The translations under genes were made by a program, and so were the position numbers. Source: an uncultured Bacteroidota bacterium (GTDB lineage Bacteria; Bacteroidota; Bacteroidia; Chitinophagales; Chitinophagaceae). From it: a stretch of DNA of 45,241 nt. The notes below the pieces were generated by a model that was not told the origin of the DNA, ran no database searches, and saw only the letters and a list, made by a program, of their open reading frames with translations. Of this stretch, positions 9,265 to 18,736 are shown piece by piece (the first letter of the stretch is position 1; every line of letters starts with the position of its first letter). The stretch lies in NCBI GenBank assembly GCA_903853805.1, contig CAINUN010000080.1, positions 1-45,241 of the forward strand, written 5' to 3'.

Positions 9265-9472
9265 GCAACCTGTGTTCTGTGAAGGTCTCTTTCTTTAGCC
9301 AAGCTTTTTTAAAGATAGGAAGGATGTTTACGCCTTGTTTGTAGCTATTAGTATAAAAGTATAAAAGGCATTAATACACGCTTTGCAAGCGTTCCTTAGC
9401 CAACTCACAATGCTTTACGAGGTGACTTTTGATGAACTGGGAATATATATATAATCAGGGCTAAAAAGTTGC

Positions 9473-9505
9473 GTTCGCACTAGCGATGATGGCTTTGGCT
9501 ATAGC
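9473..9505 (+). repeat. Dispersed repeat, copy 1 (pairs with 10320-10352)
   Basis: Both copies begin GTTCGCA and end TGGCTTTGGCTATAGC, with a few differences between. Direct orientation, about 850 bp apart. Confidence 0.6.
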
Positions 9506-9639
9506 AAAGGCAATTACTTTTTTAATTGGAAGATTGGAAAACGCGGAGAATTGAATAGAGGCTGGAGTAACAAGGGGATAAATGCTTGCAGAAAAATGTT
9601 GCAAGTGTTCAATAAGTTGATATAGAAGTAAGGAGCGAC

Positions 9640-9811
9640 TGTTTGTTTGTTTTATATAACTGTTTGTTTTGCTGTTTGTTTTGTTTGTTTTAGAACATCG
9701 CTTTTGTTTTGTTTATGAAATTGTCTGTTTAGTTTTATAACTGCGTTTTGTTGTTTTATATATTGGTTTTGTTGTTTGTTTTGTTGTTTTTTTTGTTTGT
9801 ATTTTGTTTTG
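9640..9811. repeat. T/G low-complexity tract
   Basis: Irregular tandem GTTT, TTTTG and TGTTTG words on the plus strand over about 170 bp, almost free of C. It is not a regular minisatellite and encodes no protein. Confidence 0.75.
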
Positions 9812-10227
9812 CGATGCGTAGTAATTGTCTTTTATATAGAAAAGCAGTTTTGTCAAATTGCTTTTGTTTACTTCTTTGTAATTGGTAGTTGTTTTGTTTG
9901 ATTGGATGCTACCCTATTCTATTACTTAGCTGAACTTTATCCCCCATAAATTAAGATCTCCTTACTGACACTATATTTACCAACCACGTGCCAAAACCAT
10001 AAGTCATTGATAATCAGTAATTCTATTTTTGGGCACAGCCTAAATCATTCCGTATTTTGGAAAATGTTTCTAAAAAATGTCACACTTGCTAAGTAGAAAG
10101 GTTATGAGAATAGGCTTTGACAAGCTCAATCTGAATAGTGAACACAAGTAACACATAGTAATTTTGATTGTTCTTTTTCATTTGTCTTTACCCTTCAGTT
10201 GCACCTTTACTTTGCTCAGGGATCCGC

Positions 10228-10302
10228 GTGATTTGGTTAGCTCACGCACCTATCGCTTTAGGAGTGCAGCAACAATTTAGGCATAAAGTATTCGCATATC
10301 AT
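10228..10302 (+). repeat. Dispersed repeat, copy 1 (pairs with 10615-10696)
   Basis: Both copies start GTGATTTGGTT, share an ACTCAC/GCTCAC block, GGAGT, AACAATTTA and end CATATCAT. Divergence and small indels lie between the shared blocks. Both follow a CTCAGG or GACAGG word related to the CTTCGAC repeats, so they may be the tail of a longer composite repeat. Confidence 0.6.
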
Positions 10303-10319
10303 AGAGGATAAACTGCTGA

Positions 10320-10352
10320 GTTCGCAGTAGCAAAGTTGGCTTTGGCTATAGC
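10320..10352 (+). repeat. Dispersed repeat, copy 2 (pairs with 9473-9505)
   Basis: See the copy at 9473. It lies just after the 10228-10302 repeat and may belong to the same composite element. Confidence 0.55.
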
Positions 10353-10614
10353 TAAATCGATGGCTAAAATGGAGTGGTCTTTTTTTGGTTCTTTTTGGGA
10401 CAAGCAAAAAAGAACATAAATAACACCTATGCAAAACAACATCAAACAAATCTTATCTCAGCTTGATTAAAAATAATACCCATATTTGAGGTTTCTGTTC
10501 ATTTTCTTTTGTCGTCACCCTTCGACTATGCTCAGGATAAGCGACAGAAAACGAACCAAAAGAAAAAGACACCAAATCAAAATGCTCTCCTTCGACAAGC
10601 TCTGGACAGGCTAA

Positions 10615-10696
10615 GTGATTTGGTTGGCCAACTCACCCAACGCAAAAGGAGTAAAGTAACAATTTAAGCAAAATGCTTCAGTCATTCTCATATCAT
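10615..10696 (+). repeat. Dispersed repeat, copy 2 (pairs with 10228-10302)
   Basis: Same order of shared words as the copy at 10228. It is immediately preceded by a CTTCGACAAGCTC word at 10590. Confidence 0.55.
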
Positions 10697-10773
10697 CAAA
10701 TCCTCATTTTCAACCCTAAAAGCAACACATTCGCTATTAAAAAAAACTTAAGGAAGATATCATTAATACCCGT

Positions 10774-10781
10774 TAAATTTG
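10774..10781 (+). promoter_or_regulatory. Putative -7 box for the Omp28-like gene
   Basis: TAAATTTG matches TAnnTTTG and lies 46 bp upstream of the ATG at 10828. No TTG is seen at the usual -33 spacing. Confidence 0.45.
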
Positions 10782-10827
10782 ACTTTTAAGAGTTGTGTTT
10801 AAAATTTAAAAGAAATACCGAATGTAA

Positions 10828-12738
10828 ATGAAAAAGTTATTCTTTTTTTTATGCTGTTTTTTTTCCGTTCAATCTTTTGCCCAACAAATATTTTTTGCTC
10901 AAGATTTTGAATCTTACACTTCATATCAAATACTTGGATGGGAAAATCAATTTTCAGGGGCGGTTCCCTGGCAAACAGGATTACCCTACTTGGTAGGTGG
11001 CTTGTGCAATAACTGGCCTGGTGTGAATAGAATAGCAGGCATTCCTGATTGCGGCATGTTTGATTATGATAATAGTAGTGTCTTAATAAAGTCACCCTAT
11101 ATCCATCTTTCTACAACAAATAGTGCATGGCTTCAATACGATTCATATTTCAAAGGAATTACGATAGGAAATAATACCGAAAAAGCTACGGTTGAAATCA
11201 CAAAAAACAATGGATTGACTTGGGACACGCTGCAATTAGTACCAGCAGATACTACGCCATTAATGATTACTTATTACATTGACCTTGCTGCTTATATAGG
11301 CTTCGATTCTTTGAAGTTAGGATTTAGATATAATGATGGAGGTGGGCATTTAAAAGGTTGGGAAATTGACAATATAAAAGTCTTTAAGCCCTCACCAAAA
11401 GACCTTCAATTGCTCTATACAACCCCTACAGATTCGATGTTGTCTTATAAAGAACTGAACAATGTTATCATACATCAAGCGGAGGTATTTAATTATAGTT
11501 TAGACACCATAACTCAATTTACTGCCACTTACATTACAGGTTCAGGTATTGCCCATGCATATCAATTTACCAATATTCAAATATTGCCCTATACAAAATA
11601 TGCCTTTACCCACCCAATACCCGATACTATATTTAGCATTGGCAAACAAAAAGTAACTATGTGGATTGATGTTGTTGGCGACAATATACATAGCAACGAC
11701 ACCGCTGTTACTTATATTAATGGCGCCAATTTCATTCCTCAAAAACTGTTGGTAATAGAAGAAGGAACAGGTACTTGGAATGTATGGGGACCTCGTGGTT
11801 GGGTGTTGATGAACACCATTTTTGATAATGAATATAATATCTGTGAAGTGTCTGCCCATAGTTCCGATTCAATGTCAGATGTAGATTATTCTGATTTTCT
11901 ATTTTTCAAAGGCTATAATTATGTGCCTTTTTTTCTGTTTGATAGAAGAAAAAATGTATCGCCAGATAGCTTTTTAATGGAGATAGATAGAATGCAGCAA
12001 TATTTTGGATTTGCCAATATTACATCCAATAGTATTTTGACAGGCAATGACTTAAAGGTAAATGTGACAGTATCGCCCGCCATTGAAATGACAGGAGATT
12101 TTAGAATTGCATTAATGATAACGGAAGATAATGTGCACCATACTTCAGCATCTTATAATCAAAGAAATAGTTTTGCAGGAGGGTTTTATGGACCTATGGG
12201 TGGTTTTGAAAACAAACCCGACCCCGTGCCTGCCAGCGATATGTATTATAATTTTGTAGCGAGAAAAATAGAACCAGATAATAATGGCGCACCCAATTCT
12301 TTGCCATCTACTTTAACCTTCCCCAATAGTTATTATTATACTTTAAATACTACCTTAAATCCTACTTGGAATAAAGCAAGATTGAAAGCCTACGTGTTTT
12401 TAATCAACAATGCCGATAGTACAATTCTTAACAGTAAAAGAATTTCTTTTTCGTCGCCTGTAGCAACACTTGCAGATGCTGAAGTGAAAATGGGTGTCTT
12501 TCCAAATCCCGCTAATGAATTGGCTATTTTCTACCTTGACATTCCAAATTCTGAAAAAATATCATGGAGCTTAACAGACCTTACAGGGAAAACTGTTTTA
12601 TACCAGCCTCCTACTTTAATGAGTGTTGGCTACCATGAAATACAAATGTCCATTTTGTCGCTAGAATCAGGACTTTATTTACTAAACGCAACAAGTGATA
12701 ACTTTAGAAAAACACTTAAATTACAAGTGATTCACTAA
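10828..12738 (+). CDS. Omp28-like T9SS-secreted protein with degenerate thioredoxin motif
   Basis: Encodes 636 residues. The signal peptide MKKLFFFLCC to about SFAQQ is followed by a MAM/choice-of-anchor-J-type jelly-roll (about residues 25-190; DFESYTSYQILGW, and GWEIDNIKVFKP near its end). The middle, from about residue 305, resembles the Omp28 family (LLVIEEGTGTW...PRG, then a Trx-like fold). In the usual family the motif reads TGTWCGWCPRG; here residues 318-321 are N-V-W-G, so both redox Cys are gone. The C-terminus has a type A sorting domain beginning VFPNPANE. It is probably a cell-surface binding protein without dithiol chemistry. It stands alone, with its own probable promoter at 10774. 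Confidence 0.85.
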   Translation: MKKLFFFLCCFFSVQSFAQQIFFAQDFESYTSYQILGWENQFSGAVPWQTGLPYLVGGLCNNWPGVNRIAGIPDCGMFDYDNSSVLIKSPYIHLSTTNSAWLQYDSYFKGITIGNNTEKATVEITKNNGLTWDTLQLVPADTTPLMITYYIDLAAYIGFDSLKLGFRYNDGGGHLKGWEIDNIKVFKPSPKDLQLLYTTPTDSMLSYKELNNVIIHQAEVFNYSLDTITQFTATYITGSGIAHAYQFTNIQILPYTKYAFTHPIPDTIFSIGKQKVTMWIDVVGDNIHSNDTAVTYINGANFIPQKLLVIEEGTGTWNVWGPRGWVLMNTIFDNEYNICEVSAHSSDSMSDVDYSDFLFFKGYNYVPFFLFDRRKNVSPDSFLMEIDRMQQYFGFANITSNSILTGNDLKVNVTVSPAIEMTGDFRIALMITEDNVHHTSASYNQRNSFAGGFYGPMGGFENKPDPVPASDMYYNFVARKIEPDNNGAPNSLPSTLTFPNSYYYTLNTTLNPTWNKARLKAYVFLINNADSTILNSKRISFSSPVATLADAEVKMGVFPNPANELAIFYLDIPNSEKISWSLTDLTGKTVLYQPPTLMSVGYHEIQMSILSLESGLYLLNATSDNFRKTLKLQVIH

Positions 12739-12914
12739 AAGGAATAATTGAGCAAATAAATTTCTCCATGTTGCTCTTATATTATCTGGGTAAAACATAT
12801 TTCTACATTAAACCTCGTTTGTAGTGAGGATGCAAGCAAATGGGTTAGTGTCGCAAAAACAAATACATTAGCATTATAATGACTAACAAACAATTCAAAT
12901 AAAATAGTAGCAAA

Positions 12915-14111
12915 ATGAAAATACTTATACTAATTACATCCATTGCATTATCAATTAATTCAAATGCACAAACTGCATATATCACAAATGGAAATGAAAA
13001 TACAATTTCAGTTATAAATGTTGCCACAAATACGATTATTACTACCATACCTGTTGGTAATTATCCTAATGGCGTATCTGTAAGCCCGGATGGCTGCAAA
13101 GTATATATTACTAATTATCTATCGAGTACTATAAATAAAATAAATACATCAACAAATACTGTTTCAGCTACAGTTAATGTAGGTACAGATCCATCGGGAA
13201 TAATTGTAAGCCCTGATGGAAGTAAAGTATATGTGGCAAATTATGGTTCGAATACAGTAAGTGTAATAAGCAGTATTGCTGATACTGTAACCGCTACAAT
13301 TCCTGTAGGTTATGGTCCAATGGGAATAACTATCACCCCGGATGGAGCAAAGGTATATGCAGCAATTGGTGCAGACCAAACTATATTTGTTATAAACACA
13401 GCTTCAAATACGGTAATAGATACTATTTCAATTGGTTCTGCACCTACAGGTATTGCTATAACCCCTGACGGGAGTAAGATATATGTAGCAAAAACTGACA
13501 ATACGGTAAGTGTAATCAACACAAACACAGATTCAGTTTTAAAAATAATTTCGGTTGGTAATTATCCTGAGGGTGTATCAGTAAGTCCTGATGGAAGTAA
13601 AGTTTATGTAGCCAATTCAGTTTATAATTCTGTAAGCATAATAAACACTGCAACCAACATGGTCACAGATACCATTCCGGTTGGTCCTCATCCTTTTGGT
13701 ACGTCTATAAGTCCTGATGGAACAAAATTATATGTAGCTAATAATTGGGATACAACGGTAACTGTAATAAATACAGTCAATAATTCAGTAGCTGCTACAA
13801 TTAGAGTTGGCATTCGCCCAATAGCTTTTGGTAACTTTATTTCTTCACACGTTCCCACAGGTATTGAAACGTTTAATGATTCAGATAATGTATCTATATA
13901 TCCAAACCCAACAAAAGGACAGTTTAGAATTTCTTTACAATCAGACAAAGCATTAATTACTGTAACAGACATACTTGGTCATGTTATTCTAATAACACAG
14001 GCAACACAAAAGACAACAAACATACAAGTTGATAATAACGGAGTTTATATTGTTTACATTTCGACAAATCAAGGAACAGCAACACGAAAGCTCATAGTAA
14101 ACAACTATTAG
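12915..14111 (+). CDS. Seven-bladed YVTN beta-propeller protein with T9SS type A sorting domain
   Basis: Encodes 398 residues: a short signal peptide (MKILILITSI to about SNAQ), then seven YVTN-type repeats of about 42 residues filling residues about 20-310, then a sorting domain starting IYPNPTKG and ending RKLIVNNY. Each blade has NTVSVINTATNxV, an IPVG turn, and SPDGSKVYVAN. Seven units close a single propeller, as in the YncE/surface-layer family. The last blade is less regular (RVGIRPIAFGNF). The role is probably ligand or matrix binding outside the cell. The repeats are similar at DNA level but well diverged. Confidence 0.92.
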   Translation: MKILILITSIALSINSNAQTAYITNGNENTISVINVATNTIITTIPVGNYPNGVSVSPDGCKVYITNYLSSTINKINTSTNTVSATVNVGTDPSGIIVSPDGSKVYVANYGSNTVSVISSIADTVTATIPVGYGPMGITITPDGAKVYAAIGADQTIFVINTASNTVIDTISIGSAPTGIAITPDGSKIYVAKTDNTVSVINTNTDSVLKIISVGNYPEGVSVSPDGSKVYVANSVYNSVSIINTATNMVTDTIPVGPHPFGTSISPDGTKLYVANNWDTTVTVINTVNNSVAATIRVGIRPIAFGNFISSHVPTGIETFNDSDNVSIYPNPTKGQFRISLQSDKALITVTDILGHVILITQATQKTTNIQVDNNGVYIVYISTNQGTATRKLIVNNY

Positions 14112-14297
14112 AAGAGAAAACAAACAATTGCCCAACAAGTGACTAACTAAAATGCAGATTAAGACTGAAAACTGAAGTAAGGTTGTTAACTTTGAGCAGT
14201 TGTTCAAGATGTTCTAAAAATTCATTTTGAACTTAAAAATAAAACCCAGTCTCGAGACCGTAATTTATTGGGTTAGAGACAAAGTAAACGAAATATT

Positions 14298-15023
14298 ATG
14301 ACAACCGACAACAACAAAACTTTGCTAACAATTGACAACTATTTAGACAATCACTACATACACCGAAGTAACTGGTTAAGAGCTGCTGTTCTTGGTGCAA
14401 ATGATGGAATTATTTCTATTTCTAGTCTTGCAATAGGGGTTGCTGCGGCAAGTTCGACAAGAGAACCTATTGTATTAGCAACTGTTGCAGGACTTGTTGC
14501 CGGTGCATTATCAATGGCAGCAGGCGAATATGTTTCGGTAAGTTCGCAAACAGACACAGAAAAGGCAGACATTGAAAGAGAGATAAAGGAACTAAAAGAA
14601 ATGCCAAACGAAGAGCTCAATATTCTGGCACAAATTTATGAGCAACGAGGACTGAAAAAAGAAACAGCGATGCAAGTAGCTATTGAATTGACTGAAAAAG
14701 ACGCATTGGGGGCTCACATTCGAGACGAGTTAGGCATTAATGAAATTAGTCAGGCAAATCCTATACAAGCAGCGATGGCATCAGGTGCTGCATTCACAGT
14801 TGGAGGATTATTACCACTCTTAGTAATACTATTTGCACCGGTCATAGGAATGGAGTATTGGTTATATGGGTTCACAACTATTTTCCTAATAATATTAGGA
14901 ACAACTGCTGCAAAAACAGGTGGTTCAAGTATTAGAAAAGCTATTTTCCGAATTACTATTTGGGGAACAATCGCAATGGTGCTTTCTGCTGTAGTTGGTT
15001 ACCTTTTTGGAGTAAATGTCTAA
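14298..15023 (+). CDS. VIT1/CCC1-family metal transporter
   Basis: Encodes 241 residues. The membrane protein has the family start HRSNWLRAAVLGANDGIIS (from about residue 17), a first hydrophobic pair with AGLVAGALSMAAGEYVSV, a charged cytosolic helical insert rich in Glu (about residues 88-150), and three more hydrophobic helices to the C-terminus. VIT1/CCC1 proteins move Fe2+ or Mn2+ across membranes using a Glu-lined cytosolic metal-binding domain; the insert here has that character. The length is normal for the bacterial family. A TAACTTTG word lies about 100 bp upstream at 14187-14194. Confidence 0.9.
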   Translation: MTTDNNKTLLTIDNYLDNHYIHRSNWLRAAVLGANDGIISISSLAIGVAAASSTREPIVLATVAGLVAGALSMAAGEYVSVSSQTDTEKADIEREIKELKEMPNEELNILAQIYEQRGLKKETAMQVAIELTEKDALGAHIRDELGINEISQANPIQAAMASGAAFTVGGLLPLLVILFAPVIGMEYWLYGFTTIFLIILGTTAAKTGGSSIRKAIFRITIWGTIAMVLSAVVGYLFGVNV

Positions 15024-15514
15024 TTTTAAAAGCCAAAACAGGAACAAGGTTATGAACTTTTCTCTTGCGAAGTAAAATTTTGGATTAGTGATTTTGAAGT
15101 TTGGAATTCCATATTTTGGTGTGAAACAATCTTAAATTGATTTTCAATTTTATGAATGATAGTGAGCAAACTGTCATAAATAACGAAATAAAAAACAAAG
15201 AAGAGGTATAGATTTAAGACACTAAGCAAAGAAAGGTTGGATAGAGAATACATGAAATAAATTTCAAGTTTCAATTGAATAATGAATAGCATTTTTATGT
15301 GCATTAATTATTCAACCTTGTTATATCAACCCTTAAACCCTGTCACACCTCATCGTCCTATGAAACTAAAATGCAATTGCGGTCTATCATTGACGCTATA
15401 CTTTCATTCTTATTTATTTGCATCCTTTTACTTAATTTGCGCTCTATTATCAATGCTAAATAAGCAGTGAAGGAAAGTATCAATTGAAACAAAAAACAAA
15501 CTTATTATATAACT
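15024..15514. other. AT-rich intergenic region without visible gene
   Basis: About 490 bp between the VIT gene and the PLP enzyme. The small frames here lack family signatures, and no strong hairpin, tRNA or repeat was noticed. The promoter of the downstream cluster should lie here but could not be fixed. Confidence 0.5.
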
Positions 15515-16678
15515 GTGTTTAAGCATAGTACCATTGATTTTGAAATTTTAAAACATCGGGCTTTTAATCTCCGTTGGGCCTCGGTGCCTGAGGGTGTTAT
15601 TCCTTTAACAGCGGCCGACCCCGACTTTAAATGTGCTTTAGAAATCTCGGAAGCCATTAGCAAGTTTTCAAAAGACCGGTATTTCTGTTATGGACAAGCA
15701 GAAGGTATGCCCGCGTTTAAGGAAAGTGCTTCCCGTTTTTTTCTTCAAAAAAGAAATGTTTCTATTGCCCCTGAAAACATATTGCCGGTGGATAGTGCCG
15801 CTTTTGGCATTTACATAGTTTGTAAAACCTTTTTACAAGCAGGCGACGAAGCCATCATTTTCGACCCTGTTGATTTTTTGTTTCGATATAGTATTGAAAC
15901 TGTCGGTGGTATAGCTGTTCCGTTTGCAATACCTGCAGGAACAGAAAGAGTAGATTTTGAACAACTTGAAAAGCTAATTACAAAAAAAACGAAACTCATT
16001 TGTCTTTGCAATCCGCTAAACCCCACGGGAAAAGTATTTACAAAAGAAGAACTGACACAATTGGGGAATATTGCGTTGAAACATAAACTCATCATTTTGT
16101 CAGATGAAATATGGAGTGATATTGTTTTTGCCCCAAGCAAGTTCACAAGCATTGCAAGCATCAATGAAGAGATCAAAAACATTACCGTTACGGTTACAGG
16201 TTTTAGTAAATCTTATGGACTTGCTGGGTTAAGAATTGGACTTGTGGCGGCAGCAAATGAAAAACATTATCAAAACCTGTTCATTCATTCATTGCATCAA
16301 TCCACCGTTCATGGTGCTAATGTGCTATCGCAAGTAGCGGCAACAGCCGCGCTTGATGAGTGTGACTATTGGTTAAATGATTTCGTGAATCATTTACATC
16401 AAATGAGAGATTTCTGTGTGGAGCAGTTAAATGCAATTCCAGGGTTTCAATGTATAGCACCCGATGGTTGTTATGTAGCTTTTGCCAACATCACTGCCAC
16501 CCAAAAATCGAGCGAAGAAATGTACCAATATTTATTACAGGAGGCTAAAGTGGCGGTAGTTCCAGGATTGAAAAAATGGTTTGGCGAAGGAGCAGAAGGA
16601 AATATCAGACTTTGCTTTTCTACATCAGAAGAAGTTTTAGCTGAAGCATTTTCAAGAATTCAAAAAGCATTTCAATAA
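15515..16678 (+). CDS. MalY/PatB-like PLP-dependent aminotransferase or C-S lyase
   Basis: Encodes 387 residues, a fold-type I PLP enzyme. The N-terminus (FEILKHR...LRWASVP..VIPLTAADPDF) follows the MalY/PatB pattern rather than classical AspC. Other marks: CNPLNPTGKVFT for the PLP/substrate loop, LSDEIWSDIVF with the PLP-pyridine Asp, the Schiff-base Lys K232 in GFSKSYGLAGLRIG, and the carboxylate-binding Arg in GNIRLCFSTS. The start is a GTG at 15515; no better ATG is available. Family members include cystathionine beta-lyases (cleaving C-S bonds to release thiols) and aminotransferases; the sequence alone does not decide. The next gene begins 24 bp downstream and encodes a flavin monooxygenase-DsbA fusion, so the two are probably co-transcribed. 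Confidence 0.88.
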   Translation: MFKHSTIDFEILKHRAFNLRWASVPEGVIPLTAADPDFKCALEISEAISKFSKDRYFCYGQAEGMPAFKESASRFFLQKRNVSIAPENILPVDSAAFGIYIVCKTFLQAGDEAIIFDPVDFLFRYSIETVGGIAVPFAIPAGTERVDFEQLEKLITKKTKLICLCNPLNPTGKVFTKEELTQLGNIALKHKLIILSDEIWSDIVFAPSKFTSIASINEEIKNITVTVTGFSKSYGLAGLRIGLVAAANEKHYQNLFIHSLHQSTVHGANVLSQVAATAALDECDYWLNDFVNHLHQMRDFCVEQLNAIPGFQCIAPDGCYVAFANITATQKSSEEMYQYLLQEAKVAVVPGLKKWFGEGAEGNIRLCFSTSEEVLAEAFSRIQKAFQ

Positions 16679-16702
16679 ATAAACAAACAACTTAAACGAG
16701 TT

Positions 16703-18664
16703 ATGAGAATCGTTATTTTAGGAGGAGGTGTAGCAGGGCTGTCTATAGCTATTTTTCTTAAAAAAAATAATTTCGATGTCATTGTCAATGAGCGCTCTCA
16801 AAATGTTCCGCTTACAGGTCATCCACTTTCAGGTCATGCCTTTTTGATTCAAGATGATGTGCAGAAAATATTGCACGAATATGATGATGACCTTTCAAGT
16901 GATTATCTTGGCATCAAAGTAGGCATGTATAATTTGTTTCGTCCTTCAGGAAGGGAGATAAAGAAAATTCAACTGAATGAATGGAGATGTGTTAAACGGA
17001 ATGACCTCATCAATTATCTATACTCGCTTTTCCCAAATGAGTTGATTAAAGTAGGAAGAGCTTTTTCTCATTTCATTTATGAAAACGGGAAAATAGTAGC
17101 GGCTCAATTTATGAATGGCGACATTGAATACGGCGACCTCTTTATTGGTGCCGATGGTGCAAACTCTATTGCTCGTAAGGAGATTTTTGGTGAAGTAAAC
17201 TTCACACCTGTTGAAGTAAAAGAAATTGTGGGCAGTGCTTATAGTGAAAAGATATACAAAACCTACCATGATGTTTTTACTAAGTTTCAAAAGGAAGATA
17301 AAGGGCTTGCATTTGGTTTAATTCCTACGGCAGAAAATGAATTTGTTTGGTTCATACAATATGATGCTGCCCTTAGCGAGACAGCAAACATCACTGCCGA
17401 TGAGTTAAAGACTTTCTGCAAAGATTTGATGCATGATTTTCCAAAAATTGTGGACGATGTATTAGAGGCTACTGACTTTTCTCAAAGCTATATTTGGAAC
17501 ACACGCGACTTTGATTTGCTGCCGTCATTTCATAAAGAAAATGTTGTACTCGTGGGCGATGCAGCACATGTTGCCGTTCCTTTTACAAGTGCCGGCGTTA
17601 CCAATGCCATCATTGATGCAAAGATGCTTGCAGACTGCATGATTGGCACAAGTGATTTTTCAAAAGCTTTTAGCAATTACTACGAGCAAAGAAAAGACCA
17701 CGTAAAAGAACATGTAGAGATAGGACGAAAGTTGAAACATTTATTTCTTAACCCGCTTGAAACGGATGAAGATGACATTCCTGTACCCTTGATTCCTGAA
17801 AAGAAAGATTATACAGACCTCAATAAAAACAAACCAATTCAGGTAAAGTATTTCACTGACCCTATTTGTTCCACTTGTTGGATCATTCAGCCATCACTGC
17901 GTAAATTGAAATTGGAATATGACAAGTATGTGAATGTGGAATATCGAATGGGAGGATTACTGAAGTCATGGGATGTCTATCGTGAAAAGAAAGACATCAT
18001 TCAATCTCCAAGCGATGCGGCAAAACATTGGGAAGAAGTTTGTGCTTTGCACGAAATGCCTATTGATGGAGATGTGTGGATTCAAGACCCTCCCGATTCT
18101 TCCTATCCTCCAAGCATTGCCTTCAAAGCTGCACAAATGCAGAACACAGAATTGGCAATTCTCTTTTTAAGAAGAATTAAAGAGATGATTTTCTTAGAAA
18201 AGAAGAACATCATTCGTTGGCATTTCCTAGAAAGTGCAGCATTGGAAGTTGGGCTTGATGTAGCGAGATTGAAGAGAGACTGTGAGGGAAAGGCAAAAAA
18301 CCGTTTCAAAGAAGATTTGAAGTTGGCAAACGATTTTCAAGTAAACTATTTTCCAACATTGATTTTTTCAGATAAAAAAGGAAATCAAATTTCATTGAAA
18401 GGTTGTGATGAATTTTCAGAAATAGAAAACGTTATTTTGAAATTATTGCCTGATGCAAAAAAGGCAACTGTGGATTTATCTCCCGAAAATCTTTTCAAAC
18501 ATTTCACAACAATGACTAGCAAAGAATTTGCTTTCCTCAGCAACATGACAATCTCAGAAGCAGAAGAAATCCTCACTGTTCTTTACAATAACCAAGACAT
18601 TGATAAATACCAAAGTAAAAGCGGCGTGATTTGGATTGCCAATTTTGGTAAAAGAAAGAAATAG
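16703..18664 (+). CDS. FAD-dependent monooxygenase fused to DsbA-like thioredoxin domain
   Basis: Encodes 653 residues. Residues 1 to about 365 are a class A flavin monooxygenase (PHBH/UbiH/TetX superfamily): dinucleotide-binding GGGVAGLS at 6-13, the DG motif LFIGADGANS with D151, and the ribityl-binding GD motif VVLVGDAAHVAVPFTSAG with D286. After a charged, Pro-containing linker, residues about 382-600 form a DsbA-family (FrnE/YjbH-like) thioredoxin domain beginning VKYFTDPICSTCW; the CxxC pair is C389/C392, with a helical insertion and a strand carrying the cis-Pro-type phrase NYFPTLIF. The last 60 residues are helical, perhaps a small winged-helix-like tail. There is no signal peptide, so the protein is cytoplasmic. 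The combination suggests a thiol-linked oxygenation or flavin-dithiol redox coupling, which is inference. No internal stop or frameshift is seen. Confidence 0.88.
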   Translation: MRIVILGGGVAGLSIAIFLKKNNFDVIVNERSQNVPLTGHPLSGHAFLIQDDVQKILHEYDDDLSSDYLGIKVGMYNLFRPSGREIKKIQLNEWRCVKRNDLINYLYSLFPNELIKVGRAFSHFIYENGKIVAAQFMNGDIEYGDLFIGADGANSIARKEIFGEVNFTPVEVKEIVGSAYSEKIYKTYHDVFTKFQKEDKGLAFGLIPTAENEFVWFIQYDAALSETANITADELKTFCKDLMHDFPKIVDDVLEATDFSQSYIWNTRDFDLLPSFHKENVVLVGDAAHVAVPFTSAGVTNAIIDAKMLADCMIGTSDFSKAFSNYYEQRKDHVKEHVEIGRKLKHLFLNPLETDEDDIPVPLIPEKKDYTDLNKNKPIQVKYFTDPICSTCWIIQPSLRKLKLEYDKYVNVEYRMGGLLKSWDVYREKKDIIQSPSDAAKHWEEVCALHEMPIDGDVWIQDPPDSSYPPSIAFKAAQMQNTELAILFLRRIKEMIFLEKKNIIRWHFLESAALEVGLDVARLKRDCEGKAKNRFKEDLKLANDFQVNYFPTLIFSDKKGNQISLKGCDEFSEIENVILKLLPDAKKATVDLSPENLFKHFTTMTSKEFAFLSNMTISEAEEILTVLYNNQDIDKYQSKSGVIWIANFGKRKK

Positions 18665-18736
18665 ACTGCTAACTTTTTTATACTCATTATCGCATTGCCT
18701 TATTGTCGCATTGCCTTAAAAACCTTTCTTTGCTTC

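Larger units (their letters stand above)
9265..10773. other. Gene-poor, repeat-rich intergenic region
   Basis: No convincing gene in about 1.5 kb. It holds a T/G low-complexity tract (9640-9811), two pairs of diverged direct repeats (9473-9505 with 10320-10352; 10228-10302 with 10615-10696) and several CTTCGAC...CTCAG-type words. Two short frames look protein-like but are closed on both sides: one near 9375-9450 (HALQAFLSQLTMLYEVTFDE) and one near 9518-9626 (NWKIGKRGELNRGWSNKGIN). They may be decayed gene remnants that I cannot assign. Confidence 0.6.

Noticed and set aside
10258-10449. Minus-strand frame in the repeat island
   Set aside because: It crosses two dispersed repeats and shows no protein-like conservation.
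11542-11859. Minus-strand frame of 105 codons inside the Omp28-like gene
   Set aside because: It lies wholly opposite a clear gene with signal peptide and sorting domain; composition is that of a shadow frame.
14222-14280. Palindromic GTCTCGAGAC and flanking AACCCA/TGGGTT as a possible operator of the VIT gene
   Set aside because: Short, weak pairing and a single copy; not enough to claim a regulatory site.
15282-15470. Small plus-strand frame between the VIT gene and the PLP enzyme
   Set aside because: No motif, no promoter, composition typical of random AT-rich DNA.
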